A stretch of DNA of 64,000 bases from Penelope pileata. Taxonomy: Eukaryota; Chordata; Aves; Galliformes; Cracidae. The stretch spans positions 96,630 to 160,629 of the forward strand of contig WBMW01000009.1 in assembly GCA_013396635.1 (NCBI GenBank), in the 5' to 3' direction. The position numbers and the translations under genes are program-made. This document shows positions 48,001-59,709 of this stretch, piece after piece (position 1 is the stretch's first letter; every line of letters begins with the position of its first letter). The notes under the pieces are model-generated. The model ran no database searches and was not told the DNA's origin. It saw nothing but the letters and a program-made list of their open reading frames with translations.

Positions 48001-51000
48001 ACTAAGGAGCTATAGCTCTTCTCTGGCATCTGTAGTTTGGACAGGCAAAGGGTGTTAAAGTGAAGGAGTCAGTGAATGGAGTGCTCCCACATCAGCTGGC
48101 TCTGCTAGGTCAGGGTGGTTTACTGCTGGTCGTAGCTTACTGCAGCAGTGAGCTGTCCTCAGACAGGGTTCATAGCCCTGGAGAATCAGGGCAGTGCGTG
48201 TCCTCTTGTCCTGTTCCTGGTTTCTGTGGCTGCTGGCCCTGTGCAGTGCAGAGAGATCTGACACCTGCCTCCCGAGGAGCAGTCTCACACCAGGAGCAGA
48301 GCATCAAAGGACAGCAGGAGGGCAGTGCTGGATGCTCGCTGCCCTGACCCTCTGCAGGAGGGCGTGTGAACAAGCAGAGCAAGGAAACCTCATGCAGGGA
48401 GACACGTAGAAAGGATTTCATTGCGTATGTGAGACTGCACATTTCTAGAGCTGCTAGCTGTGCAGTCCTACAACCCACCCCTTCCCCAGAACCCTGAGCA
48501 GTGCTGCCCTCTTACGCTGAGTGGGTGGGAAGCAGTACAGGGCCAGGATGAGTGAGCTTTGAGGGATGTGCTGTTTAACCCATGCTGAATGCCACTGAGA
48601 AAAAATAAATCAAGACTGTTTGAGGTATCTTGGGCAAAGTTGCCTCTCACCTTTGTGTGTTCAGGGATCACATCTAGCAATTACATGGCCCTTCACATCT
48701 ACTCCTTGCTACTACCACAGAAATATTCCCTTTCTGGTCCAACCAAATGCATGAACTTGTTCCACGTTACTCAGCAAGGGTCAGAGCCTAACACTGTATT
48801 CTGCAAACAGAGCACTGAAATTGCTTCAGATAGATTATCAGCAATCCCAAGCAAGGTATCCAAGGGTTTAATAATAAGCATAAACAGAAATTTCACAGAA
48901 GTTCTGACTCACATGACTGATGGTCAGCAACCCCCCACTGAGATGATGCTCCTCCAAAGAGTAAGTTGGTTTCTGAGAGAGATCTGTTCCCCTCTGCTGC
49001 TGGCCCTTAAATGAGCCCAGGGCAGCCCCACCCTGGGTCCATCCCTTCTGGTCACATGGGGGGCACAGGTGCAAACAATTTCCTGTGCTCCCCAGGCCAG
49101 CCACAGCCCTCACTCCAGGTGCTCAACCACAGATTTGGGCCCTAACCTAGCATTTCCCCTACACACAGGGAATCTGAACTGAGGAGCTTTCATGGTGGCA
49201 AAGGGGGATGTTATAGGATGTTGCTTCCCAGCATTCAGTTCAATGTGGGTTGCAGATGATTCAGAAACCAGTGGACTTACTGCTTATTTGTGTGAACAGC
49301 TGCCAACGTGCTGCTTTCGGAACAAGGAGATGTGAAACTGGCTGACTTTGGGGTGGCTGGGCAGCTGACAGATACCCAAATCAAGAGGAACACCTTTGTG
49401 GGGACTCCGTTCTGGATGGCACCAGAGGTCATCAAACAGTCTGCTTATGACTTCAAGGTGAGCTCAGAGCAGCAGCAGGAGTGCTCTTCGGTGCTGCATA
49501 TAGTGCTAGGGTTAATACAGGGATTGGAAGCTGCTTGTGGCAATACTTTCCTAGTACGGTTCAGGGTCTGTCAGAGAAGTTTGTCTCTTAAATGTGAAGC
49601 ACTTTGATATTATGAGATGAGCCCTTCAGCTGTGCCAAGTTTGCATGCTTCCATGTTGCAGAATTGCTCCCTGCTGCTCTGCAGTCACTGTTCTTTGCTC
49701 CTCTCTTAGGCAGACATCTGGTCCCTTGGAATTACAGCCATTGAACTAGCAAAGGGAGAGCCTCCAAATTCTGACCTCCATCCTATGAGGGTTCTCTTCC
49801 TGATCCCCAAAAATAACCCTCCAACACTCGAGGGTCACCACAGCAAGCCCTTCAAGGAGTTTGTGGAAGCCTGCCTCAATAAGGATCCTAGATTTGTGAG
49901 TACTGCTGTCTGCCTCTGTGTTTGGGTGCAGTATTAGAGGGGCAGCCCTTTCTCTCTACTGGAGAAGTACTGAGCTTGCAGAACAGAAGGGCAGGCCTGG
50001 CAAGAATTAAAGGTGGTGCACTCACATGTTTAGCGCACAGAGGTGGTTAGATGCAGCTTGTCTGTCTTGTTTATTCCAGAGGCCAACAGCTAAAGAGTTG
50101 CTAAAGCACAAATTCATCACACGCTACACCAAGAAAACCTCATTCCTGATGGAGCTGATTGATCGCTTCAAGCGCTGGAAGTCAGAGGGCCATGGGGAAG
50201 ATTCGAGTTCCGGTGATTCTGACATGTACGTGCATATTGCACCTGGAGGGTGCACGCTGTGGTGATGCAGTGAGGGAGAGCTTGTGCCTATGGCGATGCA
50301 TGGGTAAAACTGCGTGCAGCTGAGGCTTTGTCTTGACCTCCCCTTTCTTCATTTGCAGTGACGGAGACACAGAGGATGGAGACCAGGGTCCAATCTGGAC
50401 GTTCCCACCAACTATTCGTCCCAACTCCTTGAGCAAGCTGCACAAAGGAATGGCTCTCCACGGTTCCCAGAAGGTCTGTTTGCCATCTGTTCCATCAGAA
50501 GTGGGCTGAGCTAACACAAATTTAAGGGTCTTGGGGAAGCTGCCAATTGCTCGTGTTCTGTCTAAAATTTGCTTTAGTCCAGTATCAAAGGCCAGTGCCC
50601 CAGAGCTGCCTCTCCCACATCCTCAGGGTAACACAGGCTGTGTTTTGCCTGAGACCTGGTGAGGGGGCTGCCTTTCAGGTGCAGTAAATTATCAAAGGCT
50701 TTTGTTTGTGTGCCCTGGGAACCTTTGCCTGTGCTTGTAACTCTTCACGTTGTTTTCTAGCCTACTGAGCCCATCAAGAGGCAACCACGGTCACAGTGTC
50801 TCTCCACGCTTGTCCACCCGGTCTTTGGGGAGGTGAGTAGGAGCTTGGTGTCTGTGGGGGCTGGAGACGAAGAGATCCCTGCCGTGGATAAGGGGATGGG
50901 AAAGGTTTGGGGAAGGGAGGGTGGGGCAAGGTGCCCAGTAGGGTTAAGGAACCACCGTTGAATCACAGAATGGTTTGGGCTAGAAGGAACTTTAAAGGCC

Positions 51001-54000
51001 ACGTGGTTCCATCCCCGTGTTGTGGGCAGGCACATTTTCACTAGAGCAGGTTGCCCAGAGCCCCATCCAGCCTGACCTTGCACACCTTCAGGGACAGGGC
51101 ATCCACAGCTTCTCTGGGCAGCCTGTGCCAGTGCCTCAGCACTGTGAAGCACTTGTCTCTGTTCAGAGGTCTGTGCAGTATGTAAGGAAAGCGATTATCT
51201 TCCTAGAGCGTCCTTTCCAACACACTTGAGTTTGTGGAAGCAGTGCTGTTGTGTTCTGGTGAGGGTAAGGTACAGGAGTGCCTGGCTGTATCTGCGTTTT
51301 TTGGCTTGCTGACGCCTAGGCTGCTCTGGACCCTGGAGCCCCTGGCCTCTGTGGCTGAAGTGCAGCTGAAGGGCAGGCAGGTGTCAGCTCTCCTGTCACT
51401 GCAAGTGTCATCTGCAGACCCTCCCCTGCCCACAGTGGGGTCTCTGAGGAGGACATAGGTGGGCTGGAGCATGAGTTGGCTCTGCCAGGTTCTTAGGCCA
51501 TCTTCTTCATCTGTAGATGCCTGCTGTTGCTAGCATGGGTTTGAAAATCCACTATTTCCTTGTCTTGTGTTCTGGGTGGAGGTGAATTAAAACAACGGTT
51601 TTTAATGGGATAATGTCCATAATGGGCTTTCTGACTGGGTGACTTTTTAAGGGAGGAAAGCTTGGCTTCAGCAAGGCCTGCTTTTTGCTAGGGAATGTCC
51701 TGGGTGTGTAACTGAGTTGCCCTCCATGCCCCCCACCACTGCTCAATGAGCAGAGCAGTGTGCAGGCTGCTCCCAGGCTGAGGCTTTGTGCTCCTGAGCA
51801 GTGACCGCACAGAAGAGGCAGCGGCTCCTCCTGGCTTGGTTCTGGTGGGGCACTTGGGCAGGGCTGGCTCCAGCTGGGCCAGCATTCATGCTGTCCCGTG
51901 TCCTGGCCCTGGGAGAAGAGGTGAGCTTAGCAGCAAGGAGGCTGATCCTGGAACCGCAGCCAAAGGGCGGTGCAGCCTGTGTAAAGCTCCTCAATGAGCA
52001 GAGCCTACTGGGAGCCTGATGGAGCTGGACAGTGCTCAGCTGGCAGGCACTGCTTGTCCAACTGAAGGGGCTGGTTTTTGATTTTTTGATTTTGGGGAAG
52101 GGGCTAATGTGGAAAAGGTGGGAAATGTTACAGAGAATGTGACTGTGGGCTTTCCAGAGGCACAATCCTTTGGGCTCAGCATCAGCAATGTGTCAGCATT
52201 TCTATAATGGACTGAGTGAGAAAGGCTTAGCTATTTCGTATTAACAGCCAGGATCATGGGTGTGCAGACTTGCAGTTGACCCACTGACAGTGTGCTACAA
52301 ATGATCAGGGCCAACAGAGGCTTTACACCTAGGTCATGCTGCATGCAGAGGGGTCTTTATCCCCTGTTCCCCCCGGGAGCAGTGTTACAAGTGGTGGTGA
52401 CTCAATCCTGGTTCTGTGGTGTCCTCTGCCCTACCTGTCTGGGAGCCTTTGGTGTGTGTCTGGCTGCCAGGCTGCCCTTAGCAGCAGAGCTGACTGTACT
52501 GGTTCGGATATGGCTGGAGTTTTGTCGTTACTTGTGTGTTTTCAGGGCTGTTGGTCCATCACTAGTATCATGGAGGAGGGCTAGGAGCACAGCAGAGCCT
52601 GTCCTGTAAGGACTTCAATTGTTATCAGTGCCTGGAGGAAACCCTGAATTCCAGACATTGGTCTTCCATCTTCCTGGCTTTTCTTTTGTTGAGGAGTAGG
52701 GGTGCCCTTCTGCACTCTTATGGAGTCATCCTGAAAAGGAAAGGGACTGAATGCTGTGCTGCCTGACGAGGGTGCCTGCAGCGAGCTGAGGGCTAACACA
52801 CGCTGTTCCTGCTTGCAGCTGAAGGATAAGCACAAGCAGACCGGCGGCAACGTGGGAGCTATGGAGGAGCTGGAGAATGCCTTCAGCTTGGCAGAGGAGT
52901 CCTGCCCCGGCATCTCTGACAAACTGATAGCACACATGGTGGAGCGGGTACAGAGGTGAGCGAGCATCCCCCGTGCAAAGGTGGGGGCCAGGGGGGTGGA
53001 GCTGGCAGCAAACAGCCCCGCTGCCACATCCTGCAGCTGTGTTCAGGTGTGTACTGAGCACTGGAGACATGAAAGGTGTGAATACTGATGGCAGCTGACC
53101 TGTTAGTTGTAAGTCACTTCTTTTAACTGTTTAATTTAATGGAAGCAGCTCTTCCCCTGTGCTGCTCAGGTTTGGTGCAGCAGCTGTTGGCTCCGCTGCT
53201 GGCACTGAGTTCAGTCACGTGTAGTGCAGGCAGCAATGTCAGATCCTGCCCGCAGGTTTATTTAACACTCATTTGGCCTTTCTCCCTTTCTCAGCAGGCC
53301 AGCCTAAAATCTCCCCCTTTCCTCACCAGCCAAGAAACTTCTCTTCTAGCCTCTTAGTGAGGGGCCAAACCTGAAGTATTTTGTTGTACATGTGACCAGA
53401 GGAGCCATTTTGTGCCCTGTATGCTGATGTGAATACAACACAGTCCTTAGTCCTTGAACTTGGGCTTTGAGCTTTTATTTCTGATGGCTTCAAGCTGGCT
53501 TGCTTTATGTCTTGCAGCTCAAGTGGCAATAGGATGCTGTCAAGTGGGGAAAAGAAGCTTTAGATACGAAGGACTGACAATACTGGCTCTCCTTGAGGCC
53601 TTGTTACCGAGCCATTAGAGCTTTCAAGCAAACACGCTGTGAGTCTTTCTGTACAGAGAGCATTGAACAGACCCTGAAAGCAGGAGAGAGAGCGCTTCTG
53701 TCTGCAGGGTCCTGGCTGCTGTGCGGAGGTCACAGAACGTGGCGATGCCTGCAGAGCTTTTGCCCTCTAGCTGAGAGGGGGATGCTCACAGCTGTGCCTT
53801 GGGTGACTGCAGGCCAGCTGCTTCGGCCTCATTCACTGCGAGCAGCCCCCCAGTGGCAGTGCTGGGTGGGCACAGGCACGGGGCTGACACGGCTTTGGAG
53901 GTCTGTACAACCTCAGAGCCCCTGGTTTGTTTCTTGCTGTGAAACAATGGTGCTCAGAGCTCGTTAGCCTCAGGTGGAATCTCAGAGGCAAGGGGGAAAA

Positions 54001-54230
54001 ACACACCTCCTTGGCTGTTTCGTTGAAGTGTTGGGTCTGTCTTGCAATGCTGACAGCTTTCTCTAGGGAACTGATGAAGGCAGGGACGGCAGGGACAGCA
54101 CAGCCCGCAGGGGTGTTGCTCGGGCCCTGGGCCTCCTGCAGGTGAGGGTGGCAGGTGGCAGCAGTGACTGTTCCCCGTTCTCTCTTGCAGGTTTTCACAC
54201 AGTCGGAACCACCTGACCTCTGCCCGCTGA
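44772..54230 (+). CDS. STK25: STK25, GCKIII-family serine/threonine kinase (ten visible coding exons; first coding exon not seen)
   Basis: STK25 (YSK1/SOK1) is a sterile-20 kinase of the MST3/MST4/STK25 group. It binds CCM3/PDCD10 and GM130, and acts in Golgi organisation, polarity and STRIPAK complexes. Exons are 44772-45002, 46520-46576, 47694-47802, 49300-49457, 49710-49895, 50080-50225, 50359-50473, 50761-50832, 52819-52955 and 54191-54230. They join in frame to 416 residues plus stop; ten missing N-terminal residues would give 426, the human length. In that numbering: glycine loop GKGSFG 27-32, lysine K49 (VAIK), HRD D140, DFG D158, activation-loop T174 (NTFVGTPFW), APE. The C-terminal part has the acidic linker, the IWTFPPTIRP segment and the PDCD10-binding tail ending FSHSRNHLTSAR. 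Residues such as HSRVDPEELF and ITRYTKKTSF favour STK25 over STK24 or STK26. Confidence 0.97.
46520..46576 (+). CDS. STK25: STK25 exon: hinge
   Basis: It encodes GTKLWIIMEYLGGGSALDL (19 codons), the gatekeeper and hinge segment. The acceptor is TTGTTTGCAG and the donor is GTAAGTATG. Confidence 0.97.
47694..47802 (+). CDS. STK25: STK25 exon: catalytic loop
   Basis: It encodes LKPGPLEETYIATILREILK and onward to SERKIHRDIK, then one base of the next alanine codon. HRD with the catalytic aspartate is present. The acceptor is GTCTTTTTCAG and the donor is GTAAGATT. Confidence 0.97.
49300..49457 (+). CDS. STK25: STK25 exon: DFG and activation loop
   Basis: It encodes (A)ANVLLSEQGDVKLADFG and onward to NTFVGTPFWMAPEVIKQSAY and DFK. 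It carries DFG, the phospho-acceptor threonine and APE. The acceptor is TGTGTGAACAG, with a poor pyrimidine tract, and the donor is GTGAGCTC. Confidence 0.97.
49710..49895 (+). CDS. STK25: STK25 exon: C-lobe
   Basis: It encodes ADIWSLGITAIELAKGEPPN and onward to EFVEACLNKDPRF (62 codons), including the F-helix aspartate region. The acceptor is CCTCTCTTAG and the donor is GTGAGTAC. Confidence 0.97.
50080..50225 (+). CDS. STK25: STK25 exon: end of kinase domain and acidic linker start
   Basis: It encodes RPTAKELLKHKFITRYTKKT and onward to KSEGHGEDSSSGDSD plus two bases. The donor is GTACGTGC. An open frame continues past the donor for 13 codons, but splicing into 50359 restores the conserved DIDG motif. 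Confidence 0.95.
50359..50473 (+). CDS. STK25: STK25 exon: linker
   Basis: It encodes (I)DGDTEDGDQGPIWTFPPTI and onward to HKGMALHGSQK. The donor is GTCTGTTT, weaker than the other donors of the gene. Confidence 0.94.
50761..50832 (+). CDS. STK25: STK25 exon: linker to tail
   Basis: It encodes PTEPIKRQPRSQCLSTLVHP and VFGE (24 codons). The acceptor is TGTTTTCTAG and the donor is GTGAGTAG. Confidence 0.96.
50961..51170 (-). mobile_element. CR1 LINE fragment, reverse
   Basis: AATCACAGAATGGTTTGGGC is followed by AGGAACTTTAAAGGCCACGT, CAGGTTGCCCAGAGCCCCAT and TCTCTGGGCAGCCTGTGCCA. It lies inside an STK25 intron and does not touch splice sites. Confidence 0.93.
52819..52955 (+). CDS. STK25: STK25 exon: PDCD10-binding tail
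   Basis: It encodes LKDKHKQTGGNVGAMEELEN and onward to KLIAHMVERVQ plus two bases. This is the helical GCKIII C-terminal dimerisation region. The acceptor is CCTGCTTGCAG and the donor is GTGAGCGA. Confidence 0.97.
54191..54230 (+). CDS. STK25: STK25 terminal exon, coding part
   Basis: It completes an arginine codon and encodes FSHSRNHLTSAR then TGA, matching the conserved STK25 C-terminus. The acceptor is TCTCTTGCAG. Confidence 0.96.
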
Positions 54231-55892
54231 CACACACGTTCCCTGCTGCTGTTCTGAGGGGGGGGAAGGATTTTTTCCAGCTTCATAAGAACTACATCTC
54301 TAATCCAGACCACTGTCTGCTGTTGGGTATAACATTGTGTTACGGACTCCAGGACATTTCAGAGCCTTCATATTACACGTGTTTCCATGATAACCCAGGG
54401 TGGGGTTTGCAATGCAAGTACAATTTAGACCTTTTGCAGAACCCGAGATGGGTGGTCTAATTGTTTTTACAATGTAATCAATGCAGTTTTTAATTGTTTC
54501 CCTATGGATGTATCCATTTTGGCTTGGTTTGATTCCCAGCTTGTTCCTGGCAAATGGCTGCCTGCTGGAGAAGGGGGGTTCTCTTCTGTTCAGCTGTGTT
54601 TCAGAGGTGAGTCTGCTGGGTTGTAGCCTCCTGCCCTTCCTAAAGAAGTCTTTGTGAGCTGTGATGTGTGAATGCAGGTATGTCTGCAAGTTCTCCACGC
54701 ACTACAGCCTCTGGGGAAGTTAGAACAGCTCTCTAGGTGGTCTGGAGGATGGTTTCAGCTCCTTCACACACTAGTAAGGAAAAGCTTTTGACTACAGCAG
54801 CAGGCAAAGGAAAATGTGTAGGCTGCTGCTTCTCTCCTAGCTTGTTCCACAGGAGGATGGGTTTGCTGACTGCTGCTTCTTTGGCTCTGGGACATCATTT
54901 TGCATTAGGTGTTGGTTCATCTAATCTAGGCAGCAGCAGAACTTCCTCGGGTCTCCAGGGACGGGGAAGGCCAGGAGGTTTTGGTTGGCCTGGGAGCTGC
55001 TGGGGCTCCTTTCCCCGCTGCTTTCTGTGGCTGAGGTCTGGATACTCAGCTGTCAGCAGGCCTCGCCTCCAAGCTCAGAGGACACCTGCGTGTGCCCCAA
55101 CGTTGCAGAAGGGTTAAAAAGGATCGGAGGGAACACAGCAGCCCATGGCCAGTGCTGACAGGGCTTGGTTCTCCCTAGGGCAGGCTGATGCTCCTGAGGC
55201 CAGGCAGAGCGTGGGCAGGCTGGCAGCAGCACCGTGTGAGTGCTGGGGTGAGAGTCTGCAGAAACCACTCTAGGCCTCTTCCCCATCCTCTTAACTGAAC
55301 GCTTCTGGCTCTCCTTGCAGCCAGGGATGTGGACTCGCTGCAGGCAGGGCTCTGGTCCAGCTGCCAGGCAGTGTTTGCTAGCAGAGAGATCAGAGCATCT
55401 CCAGCCACGCTGCCTGCTTAGAGGTATTCCTGCAGGGCCATCCCCACGAGCTTTGCTTTCTGTATAGTACTAGTTTATAAAGCAACTTTTTAATTCAGGT
55501 TGATATAATCTATACTATCAAGGTCTAGAAGAATAGACTTAGGATAATAACTTCTGATAGCCGGTTGCTTAGCAACCTGCTCTAATTGTAAAGATATTCC
55601 CCTTAAGTCAGCAAGACCTTAGATACCCCATCTTTGTCTGAGTGTTTGTGTGAATGATGTGGCTCACCCCAAAGCCACTGAGAACAACAGCTGCAGCTGT
55701 TCAGCATTTTTTAAAAGGTAGATAGGCCAGATTGTTAGTAGTGAGGCTCAATTTTTGGTACTTTGATTCAGACCTGCAGATGGTCAGTGCTGGGCTAGGA
55801 GTAGCTCAGAAGGAGCACACGTTCCCCCGTCCCCGTGTGCTGCCTCCGCTGTAGCTGATGGCGGTTCTTTCCTGCTCCTCTCTGATGGATAA

Positions 55893-56060
55893 ATGCAGGC
55901 TCAGCACACGCTGGGATCTCTGGTAGAGGAGGAGGAGCTGCTGCTCGTCGTGCTGGAGAGCGCTGCGGAGCGGCGCTGCTCGGAGCGAGCGGTCTCAGAG
56001 CCTGGCGTTGAGAACAGAACGTTTTTTCCCTCAGGAGGAGGAGTTGTTAATGTACAGTAG
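55893..56060 (+). other. Short CpG-rich open frame inside STK25 3' UTR
   Basis: This is a 55-codon ATG-to-TAG frame beginning MQAQHTLGSLVEEEELLLVV and then an Arg/Ser/Glu-rich part. The start context is weak (T at -3). I recognise no domain. It is more likely a chance frame in a GC-rich patch than a gene. Confidence 0.15.
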
Positions 56061-56305
56061 GCACAAAAGTTACTGAGGTGGAAGGCAGAGGCTGCAGTCT
56101 AGCAGAAAGGGCTCCTGCTGCTTTTAAAGTTGCTGTTCATGACAGTAGCAAATTGTGTCGATAAGGTACCTTGTGTTATTACTCACGTGCACTGCAGTGT
56201 AATGAGTAAAGTTTTTAAAGGAAACAATCCCCACAGACTTTGTCCAGTATTCAAAGCAACGATGGTTTTAGTTTTTAAAAACATTGAAAGGGATCTGCCA
56301 CTTTC

Positions 56306-56311
56306 AATAAA
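56306..56311 (+). terminator. STK25: Poly(A) signal of STK25
   Basis: AATAAA lies in the context CTTTCAATAAAGTAACG, followed by GAGGTTGGTGG and TTGTTATT as a GU-rich element. Confidence 0.65.
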
Positions 56312-56330
56312 GTAACGAAACAAAGGAGGT

Positions 56331-59300
56331 TGGTGGAACTTGTTATTACCAGGTAACAAGTATTTGTTCAAGCTGCCATTTCTCTGCATTCTGCTCGGTC
56401 TTCCCCTGCACCTTCCTGCCCGGTGCCAGGCTCGTGAAGCAGCGCTGCGACCGCCTTCTGCTCTGCAGCGTGGGAGGGCAGCTCTGCTGCAAGGGCAGCA
56501 GGAGGGGGTGCCCCAAAACGGGAGTGATGCTGCTGTGAGGCTGCGGAGCGCAACCCAGTCCTCTGCTGTCAGACCCCGGGACTCTGTGAGCAGAGGGACG
56601 GCTTTGGGAAGCAAGGAGGGAAGGTGGTGAGAGGTGTGGTGAGAGGTATAACAGCACTGTGCTCCAGCACCAAGGTCAGTGAGGCGCAGACTGGTTGCCA
56701 AAGCAAAGCCATGCTCAGAACACGCCGTGCAGTGTTTGCTGGATTCTGCTCATTAAGCTGCAGCATTTAGACTCAGCCCATGGTCAGGGTTTGAACATCG
56801 AACCTCGCCCTGTCACCTTCTTTCTTGCTTTGCTGTTGTGTGGGTGGTTGAGCGCTGGCACGGGTTGCCCAGAGGCTGTAGAGTCTCTTCCCTGGAGATG
56901 TCCAGCAGCTGCCTGGACGTGGCGCTGGGCATGCTGCGCTGGGTGGCCCTGCTGGGGCAGGGCTGGGACCAGATGGCCCCAGAGGGTCTCTGATCTGTCA
57001 CAGGAGAAACAGTCTGGTTTTAAGCATGTTTAAAACCTTGCCTATGATTGTCCTTGCCTAAGCAGCAACACAAAGATGAGGGTTACAGTTGGTTTTGTGA
57101 TCAAGCTGTACAGTATTGTCAGGTACTTCTTCCTTGGAGCCTAAAAAAAGCGATTGACAAATGTACTCCTGAATGTGCTTGCTTGGAATTTGTGTTTTCA
57201 GCACCAGGTGTTCACTCTCGCCTTTGCCCAAGGGGCTGTTGGTAGGACAGTGGTAGGGGTGCAGCTGGAATGGGGAAGGGTCAGTTTAGTGCAGCCTGAC
57301 AGTGGGTGTGCACAGCTGGGAGGAGTGCTGCAGCTTCTGCTCTGTGCAGGTGCCTGAAGGTCAGCCCTAGAGGAGGAAAGCTCTGTCCAGGCACTGTTCC
57401 CTCTCAGGCTCTCCAACCCCTCACAGCAGAGCACTGACCTGCAGGGCGTGTGAGCAGTGCTCACTGCGCCTGGGACACACGGGCACAGCTCAGGTGCTGA
57501 ACACCCTGTGTGCACACCAGCAGGTTCTGCTCCGTCCTCGTGTTCCTGCTGAGGTAATCGCTTGTGAGGGGAGCGGGGACAGAATGTGCTCTTGGAGAGC
57601 AATGGTACTTCACAGGACTGATACGCCGCTGAATTCCTCATTAGTTTGACAGCTTGCCAAGGTGAGAATTTTGGCCAGGAGCAGTGATAGTTCTGGCTTC
57701 CACCATCTGTATTCCTGCATTTTAAATGCATGGGCACAGGAGTTCTATATTCTCCACCTGAGAAGGAACTCTGGCTGCCTGCTCTCCTTGGCTTTGGGCA
57801 GCTAGCAGCAGAGGCTCCTGCTGCAGCAAGCACTCCTCAGCCCTCACAGGCAGAGCACCCCTACAAGACAGGAAATGCTTAAATGCTTAATGCTCAGTGA
57901 CTAAAAGGTGCCTACTGTTCACCAGCCTAAAAACTGTTAAGGGTGGCTCTTGCTCCGTCCTGTAACAGCTGCCAGAGCGCTTCCCTGCTGCACAGCGGTG
58001 ATGGGAGGCTCACTGCAGCCCAGCAGTGTTTGAACAGCCTGTGGTAGCCACACAAGTGCCTATGGGTCACGTACCAACACCTTCAGGGTGCATCCTTCCG
58101 CAGTGCTCTTTATCCTGTTTCTGAATGCCAGGAGCTGTCTCCTTGCGTTACGTGCTGCAGCCCTGCTCCCGAGCGTGTGTGCTGGAGCAGTCAGTGGGGC
58201 TGCAGGGCCTCCACTGGAGCACACAGAGCACAGAACTGCCTCACCTGTTGCCCTGTTCTCACTGGCAGTGCCTGCAGCGTCCAGCAACAGTGCACATCTC
58301 ACAGTTGGATCTTCAGTGCTTGGTGCAAGGGGGATGGACAGCTGATTTCTGGAGGTAAGTGAGACCAAACCTGGCCAGCTGGAAAAAAGTAAGCTGTCAG
58401 GTAGGGCTTTGTTGTTTAAAACCAATCACAAATACCAAGCTATTCTACCTAAGGCAGAAAAAAGGCTTTGCACTCCCTCTGTCACTGTGCTCTTACAAAG
58501 ACATTTCTCCAACTCCCCTGTCCTCCTCTGTTCTGGCACTCAGCCAGGTACAGCTTCCATAACACATGCCAGAGCACATGAACACAAAGCTACGGCCCTC
58601 TGGCAGGCACAGCTTGCTTTTTGGGACCCCGTGCAGGAGTTTGCATTTCCCCTTGCTGCAGTGCAGGGGCATTCTGTCCCTGTGCTCCTCCAGGCTGGCA
58701 GCCCTGCCTGCTGTCACACCTGCCCGAGGTGTGCTGTCACCTCCTCCTCGTGGCAGTGCTGTCAGCTGAGAGCCACCATCCTGGAAGGCAACCAAGTAAC
58801 TCAAATGCTATGAAACTGTGTTGAACCTGGTGCTAGGAAGCTACAGCGAGTGCAGGCAGCAGCTGCTGGCAGGGAACGTGCTCCTGCAGAGCTCCCCTGC
58901 AGGAGACCAGCAAAGGGCAGAAATTGCACAGGAGCGTTCTTGTTAAAGAAGAAAATATTCCTGCTAAAAGACTTCAGATGTTGCCATGACAGAGGACTAG
59001 CCAGCACCACCCAGGAACCCCCCCTGAAATCAAAACGTGTTAATCAGGAGTGAAACCCCTTCCACAAGGTCTGAGAAGAAGCAGTGCTTGTGTGAAGGTC
59101 CGTCTGTTTCCCAGTGAGCTCAGGAATAAGAGGCTGAGATGGTTTTATATCAAGATGCTGTTTACTTGCAGCAGTCATATCCAGCTGGGTTATAACATAC
59201 CTAGTCAATCCACGTGGGCACACCTGCAACAGTTAACTCTAAAAAATGACACTTATAAATTAAGTACATGTAAGGTACATGGGACAGCGGTCATTGCAAC

Positions 59301-59700
59301 AGTGGCAGTGAAGAGTGGATCTGCAGTCGCCCACCTTCTCTATAATGCACATGCCAGCCAAGCAGTCTGGAAGAACCCTTCAACCCCTACCCAGTCCTCA
59401 CCCCACAGGCATTGTAGACCACAACCTGGAACAGCCTCGGAGAACGCACAGCCCAGCCTCTCTGCACCTCCCATCTCCGCAGGGACCTCAGCCATCCTCC
59501 ATCCGCCCACCAGCAGCACTTGCCTTTGTCTTTCACTACACCAGTCCGTCGGTCCTTTTTCTACTACTCAAATACTAAAAGCAGAATACCTAGAGCCCAT
59601 CAAAACCACGTCCAACAGCACTTTACGGCATTTACCTTATTTCAGTCTTTCTGTGGAAGCAGCCAGATGTGACAGCTTTACAAAAACAGAACAAACTGCA
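56331..59700. other. Spacer between convergent STK25 and FARP2, no gene seen
   Basis: It contains one CR1 fragment at 56848-57005. A plus-strand open frame from 59050 to 59733 (227 codons) has no recognisable domain, no promoter and no splice context. Confidence 0.55.
56848..57005 (+). mobile_element. CR1 LINE fragment
   Basis: GCTGGCACGGGTTGCCCAGA, CTGGAGATGTCCAGCAGCTG and CCAGATGGCCCCAGAGGGTC follow the CR1 order. The terminal tail is missing or worn (TCTCTGATCTGT). Confidence 0.8.
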
Positions 59701-59709
59701 ACCATTTCA

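Larger units (their letters stand above)
54231..56330 (+). other. STK25: STK25 3' UTR
   Basis: This is about 2.1 kb from the stop codon to just past AATAAA at 56306. Most of it is AT-rich, but 55900-56010 is CpG-rich and carries a 55-codon open frame. No intron is proposed. Confidence 0.6.
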
